Origin: JAABSP01 sp011390135
GTDB taxonomy: Bacteria; Desulfobacterota; Desulfobacteria; Desulfobacterales; JAABSP01
Assembly: GCA_011390135.1 (NCBI GenBank)
Contig: JAABSZ010000019.1
Location: 1 to 31,242, forward strand
Reading direction: 5' to 3'
Length of the DNA stretch: 31,242 bases
The position numbers and the translations under genes are program-made. Within the stretch, counting starts at the first letter, position 1; the number at the start of each line of letters is the position of its first letter. Shown one piece after another: positions 7,371 to 14,440 of the stretch. Below the pieces are notes generated by a model. It was not told where the DNA came from. It ran no database searches and saw nothing but the letters and a program-made list of their open reading frames with translations.

Positions 7371-7393
7371 CTGATTATTTTGGCCTTTGTCAA
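7365..7393 (-). promoter_or_regulatory. Candidate sigma-70 promoter of cooS
   Basis: On the minus strand a perfect TTGACA (7393-7388), a 17-base spacer and TATTGA (7370-7365) precede cooS by about 120 bases. The -10 match is weak, consistent with a regulated promoter. The palindrome at 7357-7370 overlaps it. Confidence 0.45.
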
Positions 7394-7580
7394 GAGAAAG
7401 GGTAAAAATTTCCGGGATTTGGGTAGATTGATCCCATAACTATGATTTTCTCCATTCCATCAGCGGTTTTTTTAAACTATACAGCCTTTCATATATATGA
7501 TATCCATAACAAACGAAGACGGTTATCGCGGTTGCTAAAGATGACCCCATATTTCCAACACGGTATCCAAAGGAGTGATG

Positions 7581-8195
7581 ATGAATAAAAGATTGGTTAT
7601 ACAACGATGGATCGTGCTGATCCTGCCGCTGCTCCTGATGCTGCTGCCCATGATTTCGGCCGACTCGGATCTTGCCGCGCATGCGGCTTCGCCGCCGAAA
7701 CCGCTCCAGCCAGGAGAACAGCTTCCCCGGATCGTTCTGCCCCCGCCGGAAACTCCGGAACATGGAAAATATCTCGGCGTAACAGACAGCAACCCCTTTT
7801 CGGTTTCGGATATCGAGGCAGAAATCGTCATCATCGAAATCTTCAGCATGTACTGTCCTCACTGTCAGCGGGAGGCTCCCATCATTAATCAACTATACCA
7901 CAAGATCGAAAACGATCCCAAAGAGAAACGCTCAATGGTGCTGATAGGTATCGGTGTCGGCAATTCGGCCTTCGAGACCGACTACTTCAAAAAGACCTAC
8001 GAGATCCCCTTTCCCCTGTTTCCGGACGGTGATTTTACGATCCACAAGCAGGTGGGGGAGGTGCGAACGCCCTTCTTCATCGTGGTCCGGTTGAAGCCCG
8101 ATCTACCCCCGACCGTGATCCATACCCATGCCGGGGGGATTGACGAGCCGGGAAAATTTCTGGAAGCCATTGAGAAAAAGGCGGGATTGGAGTAG
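7581..8195 (+). CDS. Exported TlpA/thioredoxin-like disulfide oxidoreductase
   Basis: About 204 residues. The ATG at 7581 lies 5 bases after AAAGGAG; GTG 7575 and ATG 7578 in the same frame sit too close to it. An N-terminal hydrophobic stretch (about 11-25) and a small-residue region (ADSDLAAHAAS) suggest a signal peptide, so the protein acts outside the cytoplasm. The thioredoxin-like domain has the active site YCPHC (Cys92, Cys95) at the start of a helix and a cis-proline region near VRTPFFIV. This is the redoxin/TlpA pattern: a periplasmic thiol-disulfide exchanger used in cytochrome c maturation, protein folding or peroxide reduction. It is followed after 31 bases by an exported peroxiredoxin that lacks a resolving cysteine, which makes that protein a plausible partner. 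Its own reductant (a DsbD/CcdA-type protein) is not in the window. Confidence 0.85.
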   Translation: MNKRLVIQRWIVLILPLLLMLLPMISADSDLAAHAASPPKPLQPGEQLPRIVLPPPETPEHGKYLGVTDSNPFSVSDIEAEIVIIEIFSMYCPHCQREAPIINQLYHKIENDPKEKRSMVLIGIGVGNSAFETDYFKKTYEIPFPLFPDGDFTIHKQVGEVRTPFFIVVRLKPDLPPTVIHTHAGGIDEPGKFLEAIEKKAGLE

Positions 8196-8226
8196 GATGG
8201 ACAGACGGTGAAAGGAGACAGGAGTA

Positions 8227-8835
8227 ATGATCAGAAGAATTCTTTACATGATCCCGATTGCGGCTGCCATGATGGCAATGGGCCCATCATCTGCCACAGG
8301 GCTTTCCGATGTTTACAAAAACAACATATATGATACGGGCATCCTGAAGCCCACCGACAGCGGCCCTCCCATCGAAACCGGAGAAGCGGCCCCCGGATTC
8401 ACCCTCCCCGCGATCTCCGGTGACAAGGTATCCTTATATAATTACCGGGGAAAAAAGAACGTGGTGATCTCCTTCGTGCCCGCGGCCTGGACCCCGGTCT
8501 GTTCGGACCAGTGGCCCGGATACAAGATCGCAAAGCCGATCTTCGATCAGTATGATGCCATCCTTCTCGGCATCACCGTGGACAATATCCCGACCCTTCA
8601 TGCCTGGACAAACCAGATGGGGGATCTCTGGTTTCCGGTGCTGTCGGATTTCTGGCCCCACGGAGCCGCAGCAAATTCCTACGGCGTTCTCCGGTCCGAC
8701 GGCATGGCGGAACGGGCCATCTTCGTCATCGACAAGAAGGGGATCATCCGCCGCGTCGAAGTCTCCGACATCAATGTCCGGCCAAGGCTGGAGAGTATCG
8801 TGGAGGCCCTGGCAGAGATCGAAGGCCGGAAGTGA
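8227..8835 (+). CDS. Exported 1-Cys peroxiredoxin (AhpC/TSA family)
   Basis: 202 residues with an N-terminal hydrophobic signal (about 5-20, ending near SSATG). The peroxidatic motif is PAAWTPVC (Pro85, Thr89, Cys92), fitting the PxxxTxxC signature, with the supporting Arg probably in AERAIFV. There is no other cysteine, so it is a 1-Cys enzyme needing an external thiol to resolve its sulfenic acid. It reduces H2O2 or organic peroxides, here probably in the periplasm, where an anaerobe's metalloenzymes such as the nearby hydrogenase are exposed. The ribosome site AAAGGAG is a few bases before ATG 8227. The exported thioredoxin-like protein just upstream is the natural candidate reductant (inferred). 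Confidence 0.88.
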   Translation: MIRRILYMIPIAAAMMAMGPSSATGLSDVYKNNIYDTGILKPTDSGPPIETGEAAPGFTLPAISGDKVSLYNYRGKKNVVISFVPAAWTPVCSDQWPGYKIAKPIFDQYDAILLGITVDNIPTLHAWTNQMGDLWFPVLSDFWPHGAAANSYGVLRSDGMAERAIFVIDKKGIIRRVEVSDINVRPRLESIVEALAEIEGRK

Positions 8836-8893
8836 CTGGCCGGAAGCAACTCGATGAAGCAACCCGGAGAAATAATCGGGAAAAATAATCGGG
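8822..8893 (+). repeat. Short tandem repeats at the peroxiredoxin 3' end
   Basis: Two near-copies of a 14-base unit beginning GGCCGGAAG span the stop codon at 8833-8835. Further on, AATAATCGGG occurs at 8871-8880 and again at 8884-8893 (13-base period). The motif resembles the arrays after rplY and before carD. Confidence 0.6.
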
Positions 8894-8984
8894 ACATCTC
8901 TGGATGATCTGCCCAGAGCTTTGTAAGGAAAAACCCCTAAACCCAGTATTAACCCCTGTACGATCTATCGGAAAGGATGGTGAC

Positions 8985-9260
8985 ATGGCAGAAGACAAAA
9001 AAGAGAGACCGGTTCAACTCTATGCATTGAGCACCTGCAGCCACTGCAAATCGGTAAAAAGACTTCTGGACGAATGCACAATTCATTATGACGTAGTAGA
9101 TGTGGATGTCCTGGAAGGGGACGAACGCTCCGCGATTTTAGAAGACGTCAAAAAGTTCAACCCCAGATGCACCTTCCCCACCATCATCATCGGAGAAACT
9201 GTCATCGTGGGGTACAAGGAAAAAGAGATCAAGGAGGCGCTGGGCATGAATGGCAGTTGA
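8985..9260 (+). CDS. Glutaredoxin-like (NrdH-redoxin/GrxC-type) protein
   Basis: 91 residues, cytoplasmic. The start is ATG 8985 with AAAGGA upstream. The thioredoxin-fold active site is TCSHC (Cys18, Cys21), followed by a helix of basic residues (KSVKRLL), the strand YDVVDVDVLEG and the cis-Pro loop CTFPTIIIG, then GYKEKEIKEAL, all typical of glutaredoxin-like proteins. Its last 11 bases overlap the start of the FTR-like gene, so the two are translationally coupled, and the iron-sulfur protein is the likely electron donor in place of glutathione or NADPH-thioredoxin reductase. The disulfide target is unknown. Confidence 0.88.
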   Translation: MAEDKKERPVQLYALSTCSHCKSVKRLLDECTIHYDVVDVDVLEGDERSAILEDVKKFNPRCTFPTIIIGETVIVGYKEKEIKEALGMNGS

Positions 9261-9582
9261 AAAACTCTATGAGATGCTGAAAAAGACCCAGGAGCCAAAG
9301 GGCTACTTTTTCAATAAGGACAGAGAGCGGGTCTTCGAGATGCTGAAGGCCCTTCAGGCCAATAAGGAGCGTTACGGCTACATGTGCTGCCCCTGCCGCC
9401 TGGCCGCAAACGACCGGGAGCGGGACAAGGACATCATCTGCCCCTGCATCTATCGGGAGCCGGATGTGGAAGAGTTCGGCAGTTGCTACTGTAACCTCTA
9501 CGTCTCGAAGGAATGGAACGAAGAGAAGATCCCCCGCGAATATGTTCCGGAACGGAGACCTACAGAGCGGATGCCCTTTTAA
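9250..9582 (+). CDS. Ferredoxin:thioredoxin reductase catalytic-subunit-like protein
   Basis: 110 residues. Three CxC pairs, CPC (47-49), CPC (64-66) and CYC (79-81), are the signature of the FTR catalytic subunit, in which four cysteines hold a [4Fe-4S] cluster next to a redox-active disulfide that is reduced by ferredoxin in two one-electron steps. The spacings here (14 and 12 residues between pairs) differ from the plant enzyme (16 and 8 as I recall it), as in bacterial and archaeal relatives. There is no gene for the plant-type variable subunit. It overlaps the glutaredoxin-like gene by 11 bases. Together they suggest a ferredoxin-driven thiol reduction route suited to an anaerobe with low-potential ferredoxin. 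Confidence 0.9.
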   Translation: MAVEKLYEMLKKTQEPKGYFFNKDRERVFEMLKALQANKERYGYMCCPCRLAANDRERDKDIICPCIYREPDVEEFGSCYCNLYVSKEWNEEKIPREYVPERRPTERMPF

Positions 9583-9642
9583 AACGAAAGCCCCCTGCCC
9601 TCTCTCTTTTCCCCTAATTTTATTTTTATATGCGCCCTGCCC

Positions 9643-9676
9643 GGGGCAGCCGATTCGGCTGCCCCCTTCTCTTTTC
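9643..9676 (+). terminator. Rho-independent terminator of the redox cassette
   Basis: GGGGCAGCC (9643-9651) and GGCTGCCCC (9657-9665) form a perfect 9-bp stem with a 5-base loop, followed by a pyrimidine-rich tract with TTTT. It lies about 60 bases after the FTR-like gene and just before the serA promoter. Confidence 0.8.
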
Positions 9677-9707
9677 CCTTGACAAAAGGGGCATACAAGA
9701 TATTTAC

Positions 9708-9737
9708 TTCACGGTTTTGGACAGTTAATGGTATAAT
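9708..9737 (+). promoter_or_regulatory. Candidate serA promoter (extended -10)
   Basis: A perfect TATAAT (9732-9737) preceded by TGG makes an extended -10; the -35 region (TTCACG at 9708-9713, 18-base spacer) is weak, as is usual with an extended -10. A perfect TTGACA at 9679-9684 has no good -10 at the right distance. A GCCCGAATCGGGC palindrome lies in the leader around 9769-9781. Confidence 0.55.
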
Positions 9738-9799
9738 GACTATTTGGATTTCAACATTTTTTGTAAAGCGCCCGAATCGGGCAAAAGAAGGAAGAGCGA

Positions 9800-11380
9800 A
9801 TGAAAGTACTGGTCAGCGATAATCTGGGAGAGATCGGCATCGAGATGTTTCGTCAGGCAGAGGGGATCGAAGTGGATGTGAAGACCGGCCTCTCCCCGGA
9901 AGAGTTGAAATCGATCATAGGCGAGTACAACGGTCTGGTGATCCGCAGCGCCACCAAAGTGACCGAGGAGATTCTGGAGGCGGCCGTCAACCTGAAGGTC
10001 GTGGGAAGAGCCGGCATCGGCCTGGACAACGTGGACATCCCGGCCGCTACAAAACGGGGCGTCGTGGTCATGAACACCCCGGGCGGCAACGTGGTGACCA
10101 CAGCCGAACATTCAGTGGCCATGATGCTGGCCCTCACCCGGAACATCCCCCGGGGAACCGCGACATTGAAATCTGGCCTCTGGGAGAAGAAGAAGCTCCA
10201 GGGCCGGGAGATCTGCGCCAAGACCCTCGGCGTAATCGGCTTCGGCAAGATCGGCTCCATTGTCGCGGACCGGGCAAAAGGGCTCAAGATGAACGTGGTG
10301 GTCTATGACCCCTTTGTCACACCCGAGCAGATCGAAAAGTCCGACTTCAAAAGCGCCACCCTCGATGAACTCTACGAGGTCTCAGACTACATCACGGTCC
10401 ATGTGCCCAAACTCAAGGACACCGCAGGTCTGCTCAACAAGGCGGCCTTCGAGAAGATGAAGGACGGGGTGATGATCGTCAACTGCGCGAGAGGCGGCAT
10501 CGTCAACGAGGCGGACCTCTATGACGCCATGGTCTCCGGAAAGGTGGCCGGCGCGGCACTGGATGTCTTCGAGACCGAGCCTCCGGGAGAATCGCCGCTC
10601 TTCAAGCTAGACAACTTCATCTGCACCCCCCATCTGGGGGCATCCACCAAAGAGGCCCAGACAAACGTCGCAGTGGATGTGGCCCGCCAGATCATCGACT
10701 ATCTCCAGACCGGAACCATCGTCAACGCGGTCAACGTCCCGTCGGTCACCGGCGAGCTGCTGGAGAGACTCGGCCCCTTCCTCTCTCTGGGGGATCGGCT
10801 CGGCGCTCTCCTCTCCCAGCTCTCCAATGGCCCCCTCAAGGAGGTGGTGATCGAATACCGGGGTGATTTCAAGGGGCTGGATCTGGCACCGGTCTCCACA
10901 GCGACCCTGCGGGGACTTCTTGCACCGGAGGTCAAGGAGATGGTCAACTTCGTCAACGCCCGGGTGATGGCCCAGGACCGGGGCATCCAGGTGACAGAGA
11001 CGACCCGAGCCGAATCCGAGGATTATCTCAACCTGATCACCGTTGCAGCCGTTACCGCAGATAACACGACAACGGTCTCGGGAACCATCTTCGGCAAGAA
11101 GGAGGCCCGGGTGGTCAAGATCAACAAGTTCCGGCTGGAGATGGTTCCCAAAGGGCATGCAGCCATCATCCACAACCAGGACCGGCCCGGAGCGATCGGC
11201 TCCATCGGCTCTACACTGGGGAAGAACAATATAAATATCAATCGGATGCAGGTGGGCCAGGAGGAGGAAGGGGAGAACAACATCATCTTTTTGAGAACCG
11301 ACACCCCCATTCCGGATGCGGTGGTGGAGGAGATCCGGGCCTTGCCCCTTGTAAACACCATCGTTCCCGTGGAACTGTAA
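9800..11380 (+). CDS. serA: D-3-phosphoglycerate dehydrogenase
   Basis: 526 residues, the long SerA type. It oxidises 3-phosphoglycerate with NAD+ in the first committed step of serine synthesis. The N-terminal substrate-binding domain is followed by the NAD-binding Rossmann core (GVIGFGKIG at about 142-150), the catalytic region NCARGGIVNE and the His-bearing CTPHLGASTKEA. After about residue 320 come the intervening domain and a C-terminal ACT domain (HAAIIHNQDRPGAIG onward) that binds serine as feedback inhibitor in this family. The ribosome site AAGGAAG lies 7 bases before ATG. It has its own promoter and is the first gene of a long plus-strand run. glyA at the other end of the window uses its product line. 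Confidence 0.97.
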   Translation: MKVLVSDNLGEIGIEMFRQAEGIEVDVKTGLSPEELKSIIGEYNGLVIRSATKVTEEILEAAVNLKVVGRAGIGLDNVDIPAATKRGVVVMNTPGGNVVTTAEHSVAMMLALTRNIPRGTATLKSGLWEKKKLQGREICAKTLGVIGFGKIGSIVADRAKGLKMNVVVYDPFVTPEQIEKSDFKSATLDELYEVSDYITVHVPKLKDTAGLLNKAAFEKMKDGVMIVNCARGGIVNEADLYDAMVSGKVAGAALDVFETEPPGESPLFKLDNFICTPHLGASTKEAQTNVAVDVARQIIDYLQTGTIVNAVNVPSVTGELLERLGPFLSLGDRLGALLSQLSNGPLKEVVIEYRGDFKGLDLAPVSTATLRGLLAPEVKEMVNFVNARVMAQDRGIQVTETTRAESEDYLNLITVAAVTADNTTTVSGTIFGKKEARVVKINKFRLEMVPKGHAAIIHNQDRPGAIGSIGSTLGKNNININRMQVGQEEEGENNIIFLRTDTPIPDAVVEEIRALPLVNTIVPVEL

Positions 11381-11447
11381 CAAGAGAAATGAAAACCCCC
11401 GGGAACTGTTGAAGATTTAATACCGTTTTCGGACAAGGAGGGAGAAA

Positions 11448-11861
11448 ATGGCAGAGCATTCCGAAGAAAAGGGATTTATTCTCATGGATCAACCCCCCTA
11501 TTCCGATGTGGAGAAGATCTCCGAAGGGGAACAGCGAAAGGCCGAGGAGGCGTATGAGCGGGAGGCGGCCAAAGTCGAGGCCGCGGCCTCCAAAAAGGCC
11601 GAACCGGGTGAGTTCCAGCTTCCAAAGATCGACTTTTCCACCTTCATCTTCTCCCTCAACTCCTCGGCATATGTCCAGTTGGGGCTGCTGGAGGACCCGG
11701 CCATTGGAGCCAAATCGAAAAATCTGACCCTGGCCAAGCAGACCATCGATCTGCTGATCATGCTGGAGGAGAAGACCCGGGGGAATCTTGCAAAAGAGGA
11801 GGAGACCATGCTGAAGCACATCCTCTATGATCTGAGGATTCTGTATGTAAAAGAGAAGTGA
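11448..11861 (+). CDS. DUF1844 family protein
   Basis: 137 residues, cytoplasmic, no signal peptide. The N-terminal half is charged and predicted helical, rich in Ala, Glu and Lys (about 24-52). The C-terminal half has the DUF1844 pattern: DFSTFIFSLNSSAYVQLG, then IDLLIMLEEKTRGNL and the terminal KHILYDLRILYV. The family is common in deltaproteobacteria and has no assigned function. The GGAGG ribosome site lies 7 bases before the ATG. It sits between serA and the Do-like protease with short gaps, a setting that gives no clear hint of role. Confidence 0.85.
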   Translation: MAEHSEEKGFILMDQPPYSDVEKISEGEQRKAEEAYEREAAKVEAAASKKAEPGEFQLPKIDFSTFIFSLNSSAYVQLGLLEDPAIGAKSKNLTLAKQTIDLLIMLEEKTRGNLAKEEETMLKHILYDLRILYVKEK

Positions 11862-11902
11862 TAATCATCAGGAACTAACCCCGATTTGAAAAGGAGGCTT
11901 CC

Positions 11903-13375
11903 ATGAAGAACCCGAACAGGCGAATCCACTTTGCCCCAAAGATCATTTTTACACCAAAAATAATTGCCCTGCTTGCGGCGCTGTCCCTGGTAATACTGGG
12001 GCTCTCTCTTCCGGCAGGGGCGCAGCAGAGCCCCGATTTCCACACCCCGGCCAATTTCACAGAGCTGGCCAAGAAGGTAAGCCCTGCCGTGGTGAACATC
12101 CGGACCGTCAAGGTAACCCAGGGGGGCGGCAGGGTATTCCGCCATTTTCAAAGGCCTTTTGGCGGGGGGGAGAATGATCCCTTTGGCGACTTCTTCGAGA
12201 AGTTCTTCGGCGGAGAGGGCCCCCAGCGGGATTTCAAACAGCGCAGCCTCGGCTCCGGCTTCATCATCGATTCCGCAGGATACATCGTCACCAACAACCA
12301 TGTGATCGAGGATGCCGATCAGATCGTGGTCAAGCTCGATGACGGCGAAGAGTATGAAGGCGAGATCGTGGGCCGGGACCCGAACACGGATCTGGCACTG
12401 ATCAAAATAGAAGCAGGTCGGGAGCTGCCGGCAATCCCTATGGGGGATTCAGCCAACCTAGATGTGGGACAATGGGTGGTGGCCATCGGCAGCCCCTTTG
12501 GGCTGGAATATACGGTCACGGCCGGAATCGTAAGCGCCAAGGGCCGGGTCATCGGATCGGGCCCCTATGATGATTTCATACAGACCGACGCCTCCATCAA
12601 CCCCGGCAACAGCGGCGGCCCGTTGATCAACATGCGAGGGGAAGTGGTCGGCATCAACACCGCGATCATCGCCAGCGGCCAGGGAATCGGATTTGCCGTT
12701 CCCGTCAACATGGCCAAGGATGTCATCTCTCAGTTGCGGAAACATGGGGAGGTGACCCGGGGCTGGCTCGGCGTCGCGATCCAGGATCTCAACGAGGAGA
12801 TTGCGGAGTATTACGGCATAAAGAAGAGCCAGGGCGTTCTCATCACAGAGGTCTTCGAAGGTGACCCCGCATACAAGGCCGGCATCCGGCCCCAGGACGT
12901 GCTGATCTCTGTCAACGGTCAGAAGATCGACTCCACCCGGGAGCTTACCCGGATGGTCGCGGGCATCGGTGTCGGGGAGAAAGCCAAAGTTACGGTCATC
13001 CGAAACGGAAAGAAAGAGACCTTTTCCGTCAGGATCGCGAAACGGGATGAGAGCCGTCTGATAACCCAGGGGCCTTCGGAGGAGAAGACCGGATCGGAAC
13101 TGGGCATCCGGGTGGCGGACATGACGCCCGAGATCGCCCGCCGGTTCAACATCAACGACGCCCAGGGGGTCGTGGTGGTGGAAGTGGCCTCGGGCAGCAA
13201 GGCCGAAGCGTCCGGTGTGGTCCCGGGCGATATCATCAAGGAGATCAACCGGCAGCCTGTCCAATCGGTGAAGGATTATGAGAACACCATTGAAAAAATT
13301 GACAAGGGGGAGACGATCCAACTCTTTATCCGGCGGATGACCGCAGGCTATGTGGTGATCAAGATCGAAAAATAG
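11903..13375 (+). CDS. Do-like periplasmic serine protease (DegP/DegQ/HtrA)
   Basis: 490 residues. An N-terminal signal with a basic n-region and a long hydrophobic stretch (about 20-38, ending PAGAQQ) directs it to the periplasm. The trypsin-like domain has His133 (NNHVIED), Asp163 (NTDLALIKI) and Ser237 (NPGNSGGPL), the full catalytic triad. Two PDZ domains follow (about 260-350 and 380-470), each with a recognisable binding loop. It degrades or refolds misfolded envelope proteins. The n-region contains a small duplication (FAPKII, FTPKII). The stop codon abuts the ATG of ispE with no gap. The assignment as DegP or DegQ cannot be made from sequence alone. Confidence 0.95.
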   Translation: MKNPNRRIHFAPKIIFTPKIIALLAALSLVILGLSLPAGAQQSPDFHTPANFTELAKKVSPAVVNIRTVKVTQGGGRVFRHFQRPFGGGENDPFGDFFEKFFGGEGPQRDFKQRSLGSGFIIDSAGYIVTNNHVIEDADQIVVKLDDGEEYEGEIVGRDPNTDLALIKIEAGRELPAIPMGDSANLDVGQWVVAIGSPFGLEYTVTAGIVSAKGRVIGSGPYDDFIQTDASINPGNSGGPLINMRGEVVGINTAIIASGQGIGFAVPVNMAKDVISQLRKHGEVTRGWLGVAIQDLNEEIAEYYGIKKSQGVLITEVFEGDPAYKAGIRPQDVLISVNGQKIDSTRELTRMVAGIGVGEKAKVTVIRNGKKETFSVRIAKRDESRLITQGPSEEKTGSELGIRVADMTPEIARRFNINDAQGVVVVEVASGSKAEASGVVPGDIIKEINRQPVQSVKDYENTIEKIDKGETIQLFIRRMTAGYVVIKIEK

Positions 13376-14221
13376 ATGGAGATTCGCACCCCTGCCAAGA
13401 TCAATCTTTTTTTGGGTGTGAGGGGGAGGCGTCCGGACGGCTATCACGAACTCCTCTCCCTCATGTGTCCCATCACCCTGTATGATCATATCCGCTTCGA
13501 ATTTTTTGGAAGCGGGATTCGGGTCCGCTGCTCCCATCCGGATGTCCCGGAGGATGCTTCCAATCTGGTCCATCGGGCCGCCCGGGCATTTTATGAGGCC
13601 GCAGCCATTTCCGATGCAGGGCTCTCCCTGACCATTGAAAAGAAGATCCCGGTGGCTGCGGGTCTGGGGGGCGGCAGCAGCGATGCGGCCGCGGTCCTGA
13701 AGACCTTGAACCAACACTACGGCAGCCCCCTCTCCGGAGAAAGGCTGTGGGAGATCGGCGCGGCTCTGGGTGCGGACGTCCCCTTCTTTCTTCTGGGGAA
13801 GCCGGCGGTCGCCACCGGCATCGGGGAGAGGCTGGAACCGGCCCCGGGCCTACCCCCCTACCCTCTCCTACTCCTCTCCCCTCCGATATCGGTCTCCACC
13901 GCTCAGGTGTACAAAAATCTCAATTTAGCATTGACAAAATGTAAAAAACTCATTAGTAACTGGTCTCTTAATGTTAGGACCTTTGATGCGGCCCAACATC
14001 TCTGCAACGATCTGGAGAGCGTCACCGCAAGCATCTGTCCCGACATTATACCGGCAAAAGCGTCATTGATGGAACAGGGCGCCATAAACGCCCTGATGAC
14101 CGGAAGCGGCCCTGTGGTCTTCGGCCTTTTTGCTGCGGAATCCGACTGCCTCCGGGCAGAAGGCGCCCTTTCAGAGCAGTGGAAAGGGTGGGGCATCCAT
14201 CGGGCGGAGTTGATCGTCTGA
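13376..14221 (+). CDS. ispE: 4-diphosphocytidyl-2-C-methyl-D-erythritol kinase
   Basis: 281 residues of the GHMP kinase superfamily. It phosphorylates CDP-methylerythritol in the MEP pathway to isoprenoid precursors. Seen: the start signature TPAKINLFLGV with the catalytic Lys8, the glycine-rich ATP loop PVAAGLGGGSSDAA, the catalytic Asp in GADVPFFL, and the C-terminal GSGPVVFGLF. The ATG directly follows the stop of the protease gene, so translation is probably coupled. Around 13905-13980 the coding sequence turns locally AT-rich (CKKLISNWSLN region). ispE followed by tRNA-Gln, prs, rplY and pth is a familiar order in deltaproteobacteria. Confidence 0.96.
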   Translation: MEIRTPAKINLFLGVRGRRPDGYHELLSLMCPITLYDHIRFEFFGSGIRVRCSHPDVPEDASNLVHRAARAFYEAAAISDAGLSLTIEKKIPVAAGLGGGSSDAAAVLKTLNQHYGSPLSGERLWEIGAALGADVPFFLLGKPAVATGIGERLEPAPGLPPYPLLLLSPPISVSTAQVYKNLNLALTKCKKLISNWSLNVRTFDAAQHLCNDLESVTASICPDIIPAKASLMEQGAINALMTGSGPVVFGLFAAESDCLRAEGALSEQWKGWGIHRAELIV

Positions 14222-14259
14222 TTCCCGGAGTTCATTTTACCGGTGTATTTTAAGAACAT

Positions 14260-14288
14260 GACCCGAGATAGAGCATGACCTTCGGGTC
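14260..14288 (+). other. Hairpin between ispE and tRNA-Gln
   Basis: GACCCGA (14260-14266) pairs with TCGGGTC (14282-14288) around a 15-base loop. It has no T-run, so it is unlikely to terminate. It may mark a processing site ahead of the tRNA 5' end at 14299. Confidence 0.35.
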
Positions 14289-14298
14289 GATCATCTGC

Positions 14299-14373
14299 TG
14301 GGGCGTCGTCAAGCGGTAAGACACAGGATTTTGGTTCCTGCATTCGGAGGTTCGAATCCTCCCGCCCCAGCCA
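14299..14373 (+). tRNA. tRNA-Gln (anticodon TTG)
   Basis: A 75-base cloverleaf: the acceptor stem TGGGGCG pairs with CGCCCCA, G is the discriminator base and CCA is encoded. The anticodon stem CAGGA/TCCTG encloses the loop TTTTGGT, giving anticodon TTG, which reads CAA (and CAG by wobble). The T arm is GGAGG TTCGAAT CCTCC. It lies between ispE and prs on the same strand and is probably cut from a joint transcript. Confidence 0.96.
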
Positions 14374-14440
14374 ATTTTATATCGACAGGCAGAGTCACGG
14401 TCAGAACCGTTACAATCGAAAATGTTTCAAAATACTTATA

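Larger units (their letters stand above)
7247..7580. other. Divergent intergenic region, cooS / TlpA-like gene
   Basis: This 334-base AT-rich region separates cooS (minus) from the redox cassette (plus). It holds the cooS leader, a candidate cooS promoter with a 14-bp palindrome, and on the other side an AT-rich stretch (about 7480-7510, including the palindrome TCATATATATGA) where the plus-strand promoter probably lies. The ribosome site AAAGGAG at 7569-7575 serves the plus-strand gene. No additional gene is seen. Confidence 0.6.

Noticed and set aside
9679..9684. Perfect TTGACA as the serA -35 box
   Set aside because: No acceptable -10 lies 15-19 bases downstream; the extended -10 TATAAT at 9732 is the better candidate.
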